From NCBI RefSeq assembly GCF_050003625.1, contig NC_134397.1, forward strand, positions 281,350,070-281,414,069: a stretch of 64,000 nucleotides of DNA, given 5' to 3'. The translations under genes and the position numbers were made by a program. Below are positions 55,901 to 64,000 of this stretch, in pieces (the stretch's first letter is position 1; the number at the start of each line of letters is the position of its first letter). This DNA is from Haematobia irritans. Taxonomy: Eukaryota; Arthropoda; Insecta; Diptera; Muscidae. Below the pieces are notes generated by a model. That model was not told the DNA's origin. It did no database searches and saw only the letters and a program-made list of their open reading frames with translations.

Positions 55901-58900
55901 TAATAAAATTGATTTGTGTGAGATGGTGAATAGCACAACTAGTTGTCCTCGAGTCCAAGTTTAATATATGGATCGATTCAGAATCATCCGTTGAGTCGAT
56001 CTAGCCCTGGCTGTCCGTCCGTCTGATCATATCTCTGTCCGTATGTCGTTGTTATCTATTTGCATTTTTGTTCATACGACAGAGGTCGCAATTTTTATCC
56101 GATTTTCATGAAATTTGGCTTAGAGTAGTCTTTGTTGGACAAAGATGAACGCTATTAGATTTTGGAAAAAATCAGATGACATTTTGTGTCGCCAAATTTG
56201 CATGCAAAAAAGACACTATTATCGGCATATATTAATCGATTTTATTGTAATTTGCCGCATATTTATTACACATTCTTGCTTTATTTCTTCTTCTTTGTTC
56301 GTGTTATTTGTTGTTTTATGCAAAAAGTGTTGCCATCAATCATAATCATATGACAAAAAAATGTAATTTTTTACAGGTGTTTTTTTGTGATCGCCGTCGG
56401 GTTTTTTCTTATATATATATATTGTATATTGCGACAAGATCGGGGGGAATGTTGACCCGATTTGACGTGTTTTGAGGGTTTTAGCGGCATTTGTGAGAAA
56501 AAATTTCGAGTTTGTACATCGTCAATGCCGATAATAATGTAATAAATTCATACGTGTTCAGGGTATAATAAAATTGATTTGTGTGAGATGGTGAATAGCA
56601 CAACTAGTTGTCCTCGAGTCCAAGTTTAATATATGGATCGATTCAGAATCATCCGTTGAGTCGATCTAGCCCTGGCTGTCCGTCCGTCTGATCATATCTC
56701 TGTCCGTATGTCGTTGTTATCTATTTGCATTTTTGTTCATACGACAGAGGTCGCAATTTTTATCCGATTTTCATGAAATTTGGCTTAGAGTAGTCTTTGT
56801 TGGACAAAGATGAACGCTATTCGATTTTGGAAAAAATCAGATGACATTTTGTGTCGCCAAATTTGCATGCAAAAAAGACACTATTATCGGCATATATTAA
56901 TCGATTTTATTGTAATTTGCCGCATATTTATTACACATTCTTGCTTTATTTCTTCTTCTTTGTTCGTGTTATTTGTTGTTTTATGCAAAAAGTGTTGCCA
57001 TCAATCATAATCATATGACAAAAAAATGTAATTTTTTACAGGTGTTTTTTTGTGATCGCCGTCGGGTTTTTTCTTATATATATATATTGTATATTGCGAC
57101 AAGATCGGGGGGAATGTTGACCCGATTTGACGTGTTTTGAGGGTTTTAGCGGCATTTGTGAGAAAAAATTTCGAGTTTGTACATCGTCAATGCCGATAAT
57201 AATGTAATAAATTCATACGTGTTCAGGGTATAATAAAATTGATTTGTGTGAGATGGTGAATAGCACAACTAGTTGTCCTCGAGTCCAAGTTTAATATATG
57301 GATCGATTCAGAATCATCCGTTGAGTCGATCTAGCCCTGGCTGTCCGTCCGTCTGATCATATCTCTGTCCGTATGTCGTTGTTATCTATTTGCATTTTTG
57401 TTCATACGACAGAGGTCGCAATTTTTATCCGATTTTCATGAAATTTGGCTTAGAGTAGTCTTTGTTGGACAAAGATGAACGCTATTAGATTTTGGAAAAA
57501 ATCAGATGACATTTTGTGTCGCCAAATTTGCATGCAAAAAAGACACTATTATCGGCATATATTAATCGATTTTATTGTAATTTGCCGCATATTTATTACA
57601 CATTCTTGCTTTATTTCTTCTTCTTTGTTCGTGTTATTTGTTGTTTTATGCAAAAAGTGTTGCCATCAATCATAATCATATGACAAAAAAATGTAATTTT
57701 TTACAGGTGTTTTTTTGTGATCGCCGTCGGGTTTTTTCTTATATATATATATTGTATATTGCGACAAGATCGGGGGGAATGTTGACCCGATTTGACGTGT
57801 TTTGAGGGTTTTAGCGGCATTTGTGAGAAAAAATTTCGAGTTTGTACATCGTCAATGCCGATAATAATGTAATAAATTCATACGTGTTCAGGGTATAATA
57901 AAATTGATTTGTGTGAGATGGTGAATAGCACAACTAGTTGTCCTCGAGTCCAAGTTTAATATATGGATCGATTCAGAATCATCCGTTGAGTCGATCTAGC
58001 CCTGGCTGTCCGTCCGTCTGATCATATCTCTGTCCGTATGTCGTTGTTATCTATTTGCATTTTTGTTCATACGACAGAGGTCGCAATTTTTATCCGATTT
58101 TCATGAAATTTGGCTTAGAGTAGTCTTTGTTGGACAAAGATGAACGCTATTCGATTTTGGAAAAAATCAGATGACATTTTGTGTCGCCAAATTTGCATGC
58201 AAAAAAGACACTATTATCGGCATATATTAATCGATTTTATTGTAATTTGCCGCATATTTATTACACATTCTTGCTTTATTTCTTCTTCTTTGTTCGTGTT
58301 ATTTGTTGTTTTATGCAAAAAGTGTTGCCATCAATCATAATCATATGACAAAAAAATGTAATTTTTTACAGGTGTTTTTTTGTGATCGCCGTCGGGTTTT
58401 TTCTTATATATATATATTGTATATTGCGACAAGATCGGGGGGAATGTTGACCCGATTTGACGTGTTTTGAGGGTTTTAGCGGCATTTGTGAGAAAAAATT
58501 TCGAGTTTGTACATCGTCAATGCCGATAATAATGTAATAAATTCATACGTGTTCAGGGTATAATAAAATTGATTTGTGTGAGATGGTGAATAGCACAACT
58601 AGTTGTCCTCGAGTCCAAGTTTAATATATGGATCGATTCAGAATCATCCGTTGAGTCGATCTAGCCCTGGCTGTCCGTCCGTCTGATCATATCTCTGTCC
58701 GTATGTCGTTGTTATCTATTTGCATTTTTGTTCATACGACAGAGGTCGCAATTTTTATCCGATTTTCATGAAATTTGGCTTAGAGTAGTCTTTGTTGGAC
58801 AAAGATGAACGCTATTCGATTTTGGAAAAAATCAGATGACATTTTGTGTCGCCAAATTTGCATGCAAAAAAGACACTATTATCGGCATATATTAATCGAT

Positions 58901-61900
58901 TTTATTGTAATTTGCCGCATATTTATTACACATTCTTGCTTTATTTCTTCTTCTTTGTTCGTGTTATTTGTTGTTTTATGCAAAAAGTGTTGCCATCAAT
59001 CATAATCATATGACAAAAAAATGTAATTTTTTACAGGTGTTTTTTTGTGATCGCCGTCGGGTTTTTTCTTATATATATATATTGTATATTGCGACAAGAT
59101 CGGGGGGAATGTTGACCCGATTTGACGTGTTTTGAGGGTTTTAGCGGCATTTGTGAGAAAAAATTTCGAGTTTGTACATCGTCAATGCCGATAATAATGT
59201 AATAAATTCATACGTGTTCAGGGTATAATAAAATTGATTTGTGTGAGATGGTGAATAGCACAACTAGTTGTCCTCGAGTCCAAGTTTAATATATGGATCG
59301 ATTCAGAATCATCCGTTGAGTCGATCTAGCCCTGGCTGTCCGTCCGTCTGATCATATCTCTGTCCGTATGTCGTTGTTATCTATTTGCATTTTTGTTCAT
59401 ACGACAGAGGTCGCAATTTTTATCCGATTTTCATGAAATTTGGCTTAGAGTAGTCTTTGTTGGACAAAGATGAACGCTATTAGATTTTGGAAAAAATCAG
59501 ATGACATTTTGTGTCGCCAAATTTGCATGCAAAAAAGACACTATTATCGGCATATATTAATCGATTTTATTGTAATTTGCCGCATATTTATTACACATTC
59601 TTGCTTTATTTCTTCTTCTTTGTTCGTGTTATTTGTTGTTTTATGCAAAAAGTGTTGCCATCAATCATAATCATATGACAAAAAAATGTAATTTTTTACA
59701 GGTGTTTTTTTGTGATCGCCGTCGGGTTTTTTCTTATATATATATATTGTATATTGCGACAAGATCGGGGGGAATGTTGACCCGATTTGACGTGTTTTGA
59801 GGGTTTTAGCGGCATTTGTGAGAAAAAATTTCGAGTTTGTACATCGTCAATGCCGATAATAATGTAATAAATTCATACGTGTTCAGGGTATAATAAAATT
59901 GATTTGTGTGAGATGGTGAATAGCACAACTAGTTGTCCTCGAGTCCAAGTTTAATATATGGATCGATTCAGAATCATCCGTTGAGTCGATCTAGCCCTGG
60001 CTGTCCGTCCGTCTGATCATATCTCTGTCCGTATGTCGTTGTTATCTATTTGCATTTTTGTTCATACGACAGAGGTCGCAATTTTTATCCGATTTTCATG
60101 AAATTTGGCTTAGAGTAGTCTTTGTTGGACAAAGATGAACGCTATTAGATTTTGGAAAAAATCAGATGACATTTTGTGTCGCCAAATTTGCATGCAAAAA
60201 AGACACTATTATCGGCATATATTAATCGATTTTATTGTAATTTGCCGCATATTTATTACACATTCTTGCTTTATTTCTTCTTCTTTGTTCGTGTTATTTG
60301 TTGTTTTATGCAAAAAGTGTTGCCATCAATCATAATCATATGACAAAAAAATGTAATTTTTTACAGGTGTTTTTTTGTGATCGCCGTCGGGTTTTTTCTT
60401 ATATATATATATTGTATATTGCGACAAGATCGGGGGGAATGTTGACCCGATTTGACGTGTTTTGAGGGTTTTAGCGGCATTTGTGAGAAAAAATTTCGAG
60501 TTTGTACATCGTCAATGCCGATAATAATGTAATAAATTCATACGTGTTCAGGGTATAATAAAATTGATTTGTGTGAGATGGTGAATAGCACAACTAGTTG
60601 TCCTCGAGTCCAAGTTTAATATATGGATCGATTCAGAATCATCCGTTGAGTCGATCTAGCCCTGGCTGTCCGTCCGTCTGATCATATCTCTGTCCGTATG
60701 TCGTTGTTATCTATTTGCATTTTTGTTCATACGACAGAGGTCGCAATTTTTATCCGATTTTCATGAAATTTGGCTTAGAGTAGTCTTTGTTGGACAAAGA
60801 TGAACGCTATTAGATTTTGGAAAAAATCAGATGACATTTTGTGTCGCCAAATTTGCATGCAAAAAAGACACTATTATCGGCATATATTAATCGATTTTAT
60901 TGTAATTTGCCGCATATTTATTACACATTCTTGCTTTATTTCTTCTTCTTTGTTCGTGTTATTTGTTGTTTTATGCAAAAAGTGTTGCCATCAATCATAA
61001 TCATATGACAAAAAAATGTAATTTTTTACAGGTGTTTTTTTGTGATCGCCGTCGGGTTTTTTCTTATATATATATATTGTATATTGCGACAAGATCGGGG
61101 GGAATGTTGACCCGATTTGACGTGTTTTGAGGGTTTTAGCGGCATTTGTGAGAAAAAATTTCGAGTTTGTACATCGTCAATGCCGATAATAATGTAATAA
61201 ATTCATACGTGTTCAGGGTATAATAAAATTGATTTGTGTGAGATGGTGAATAGCACAACTAGTTGTCCTCGAGTCCAAGTTTAATATATGGATCGATTCA
61301 GAATCATCCGTTGAGTCGATCTAGCCCTGGCTGTCCGTCCGTCTGATCATATCTCTGTCCGTATGTCGTTGTTATCTATTTGCATTTTTGTTCATACGAC
61401 AGAGGTCGCAATTTTTATCCGATTTTCATGAAATTTGGCTTAGAGTAGTCTTTGTTGGACAAAGATGAACGCTATTAGATTTTGGAAAAAATCAGATGAC
61501 ATTTTGTGTCGCCAAATTTGCATGCAAAAAAGACACTATTATCGGCATATATTAATCGATTTTATTGTAATTTGCCGCATATTTATTACACATTCTTGCT
61601 TTATTTCTTCTTCTTTGTTCGTGTTATTTGTTGTTTTATGCAAAAAGTGTTGCCATCAATCATAATCATATGACAAAAAAATGTAATTTTTTACAGGTGT
61701 TTTTTTGTGATCGCCGTCGGGTTTTTTCTTATATATATATATTGTATATTGCGACAAGATCGGGGGGAATGTTGACCCGATTTGACGTGTTTTGAGGGTT
61801 TTAGCGGCATTTGTGAGAAAAAATTTCGAGTTTGTACATCGTCAATGCCGATAATAATGTAATAAATTCATACGTGTTCAGGGTATAATAAAATTGATTT

Positions 61901-64000
61901 GTGTGAGATGGTGAATAGCACAACTAGTTGTCCTCGAGTCCAAGTTTAATATATGGATCGATTCAGAATCATCCGTTGAGTCGATCTAGCCCTGGCTGTC
62001 CGTCCGTCTGATCATATCTCTGTCCGTATGTCGTTGTTATCTATTTGCATTTTTGTTCATACGACAGAGGTCGCAATTTTTATCCGATTTTCATGAAATT
62101 TGGCTTAGAGTAGTCTTTGTTGGACAAAGATGAACGCTATTAGATTTTGGAAAAAATCAGATGACATTTTGTGTCGCCAAATTTGCATGCAAAAAAGACA
62201 CTATTATCGGCATATATTAATCGATTTTATTGTAATTTGCCGCATATTTATTACACATTCTTGCTTTATTTCTTCTTCTTTGTTCGTGTTATTTGTTGTT
62301 TTATGCAAAAAGTGTTGCCATCAATCATAATCATATGACAAAAAAATGTAATTTTTTACAGGTGTTTTTTTGTGATCGCCGTCGGGTTTTTTCTTATATA
62401 TATATATTGTATATTGCGACAAGATCGGGGGGAATGTTGACCCGATTTGACGTGTTTTGAGGGTTTTAGCGGCATTTGTGAGAAAAAATTTCGAGTTTGT
62501 ACATCGTCAATGCCGATAATAATGTAATAAATTCATACGTGTTCAGGGTATAATAAAATTGATTTGTGTGAGATGGTGAATAGCACAACTAGTTGTCCTC
62601 GAGTCCAAGTTTAATATATGGATCGATTCAGAATCATCCGTTGAGTCGATCTAGCCCTGGCTGTCCGTCCGTCTGATCATATCTCTGTCCGTATGTCGTT
62701 GTTATCTATTTGCATTTTTGTTCATACGACAGAGGTCGCAATTTTTATCCGATTTTCATGAAATTTGGCTTAGAGTAGTCTTTGTTGGACAAAGATGAAC
62801 GCTATTCGATTTTGGAAAAAATCAGATGACATTTTGTGTCGCCAAATTTGCATGCAAAAAAGACACTATTATCGGCATATATTAATCGATTTTATTGTAA
62901 TTTGCCGCATATTTATTACACATTCTTGCTTTATTTCTTCTTCTTTGTTCGTGTTATTTGTTGTTTTATGCAAAAAGTGTTGCCATCAATCATAATCATA
63001 TGACAAAAAAATGTAATTTTTTACAGGTGTTTTTTTGTGATCGCCGTCGGGTTTTTTCTTATATATATATATTGTATATTGCGACAAGATCGGGGGGAAT
63101 GTTGACCCGATTTGACGTGTTTTGAGGGTTTTAGCGGCATTTGTGAGAAAAAATTTCGAGTTTGTACATCGTCAATGCCGATAATAATGTAATAAATTCA
63201 TACGTGTTCAGGGTATAATAAAATTGATTTGTGTGAGATGGTGAATAGCACAACTAGTTGTCCTCGAGTCCAAGTTTAATATATGGATCGATTCAGAATC
63301 ATCCGTTGAGTCGATCTAGCCCTGGCTGTCCGTCCGTCTGATCATATCTCTGTCCGTATGTCGTTGTTATCTATTTGCATTTTTGTTCATACGACAGAGG
63401 TCGCAATTTTTATCCGATTTTCATGAAATTTGGCTTAGAGTAGTCTTTGTTGGACAAAGATGAACGCTATTAGATTTTGGAAAAAATCAGATGACATTTT
63501 GTGTCGCCAAATTTGCATGCAAAAAAGACACTATTATCGGCATATATTAATCGATTTTATTGTAATTTGCCGCATATTTATTACACATTCTTGCTTTATT
63601 TCTTCTTCTTTGTTCGTGTTATTTGTTGTTTTATGCAAAAAGTGTTGCCATCAATCATAATCATATGACAAAAAAATGTAATTTTTTACAGGTGTTTTTT
63701 TGTGATCGCCGTCGGGTTTTTTCTTATATATATATATTGTATATTGCGACAAGATCGGGGGGAATGTTGACCCGATTTGACGTGTTTTGAGGGTTTTAGC
63801 GGCATTTGTGAGAAAAAATTTCGAGTTTGTACATCGTCAATGCCGATAATAATGTAATAAATTCATACGTGTTCAGGGTATAATAAAATTGATTTGTGTG
63901 AGATGGTGAATAGCACAACTAGTTGTCCTCGAGTCCAAGTTTAATATATGGATCGATTCAGAATCATCCGTTGAGTCGATCTAGCCCTGGCTGTCCGTCC
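43910..64000. repeat. Satellite array, 665-bp unit, about 30 copies, runs off the window
   Basis: The period is exactly 665 bp over 29 successive intervals, with no length change. The first unit (43910-44174) is diverged and lacks a 24-bp piece between two CTGTCCG copies; from about 44081 onward units look identical except for one A/C position. Each unit has TATATATATATAT, CGGGGGGAATGTTGACCCG, GGGTATAATAAAATTG and GAGTCGATCTAGCCCTGGCT followed by GTCCGTCCGTCTG, the last two resembling the DINE-1 core. A 66-codon open stretch (first at 44175-44375) recurs in every unit; it has no known domain, shows a hydrophobic C-terminal half, and is most likely incidental. Confidence 0.97.

Noticed and set aside
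43910..64000. CRISPR-like or rDNA-like array
   Set aside because: The unit is 665 bp with no spacers, the setting is eukaryotic, and no rRNA sequence is visible.

Overview
This window is eukaryotic nuclear DNA, very probably from a calyptrate fly (Diptera). The evidence is an AT-rich background, one host gene with fly-sized introns (pyruvate kinase) and a dense set of insect transposon families. A decayed mariner with Himar1-type inverted ends and DINE-1/INE-1-like elements fit a muscid such as Haematobia or Stomoxys. The genus is an inference. No prokaryotic features, CRISPR arrays or operons are present.

Layout. 1-4490: minus-strand Ty3/gypsy LTR retrotransposon (integrase, RNase H, RT, protease, gag, PBS, LTR), broken by stops, frameshifts and a deletion. 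4690-5140: degraded copy of a TA-inserting element whose better copy lies at 30142-30923. 5145-8989: tandem block carrying DD41D-type transposase scraps. 9880-10145: Tc1 fragment. 10380-16190: Ty1/copia element carrying a TA-flanked MITE and a hAT-like element, which itself holds a SINE and a small fold-back; its RNase H end is tandemly re-duplicated. 16470-22943: SINE copies, gag and hAT scraps, a DINE fragment, a long TIR element, palindromes and an internally deleted Himar1-like mariner. 23049-23595: two MITEs just 3' of the host gene.

23639-28682: pyruvate kinase on the minus strand, reconstructed here as three coding exons. A distant first exon of 14 codons joins in frame across a 3.4 kb intron that contains a piggyBac-type MITE and a full DINE. 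The predicted length is about 532 aa, and all eight catalytic residues checked sit at a constant +3 offset from rabbit muscle numbering. It is the only convincing host gene.

29277-38392: nested elements: DINEs with a 153-bp internal repeat, a 782-bp TA element, an 806-bp tandem duplication, a CATAGACC-ended MITE family, an internally deleted piggyBac, a hAT-like MITE and a DD41D mariner lacking most of its DNA-binding domain. 38488-40710: a SINE split by a hAT element. 41130-43865: tRNA-like repeats, a 90-bp near-perfect palindrome, and duplicated or degenerate repeats.

43910-64000: a satellite array with an exactly constant 665-bp period, about 30 units, running off the window end. Units look identical apart from one A/C site. 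The unit carries DINE-1/Helentron-like sequence, so the array is plausibly a satellite born from a Helitron-type element. Apart from pyruvate kinase the window behaves as TE- and satellite-rich heterochromatin-like DNA.
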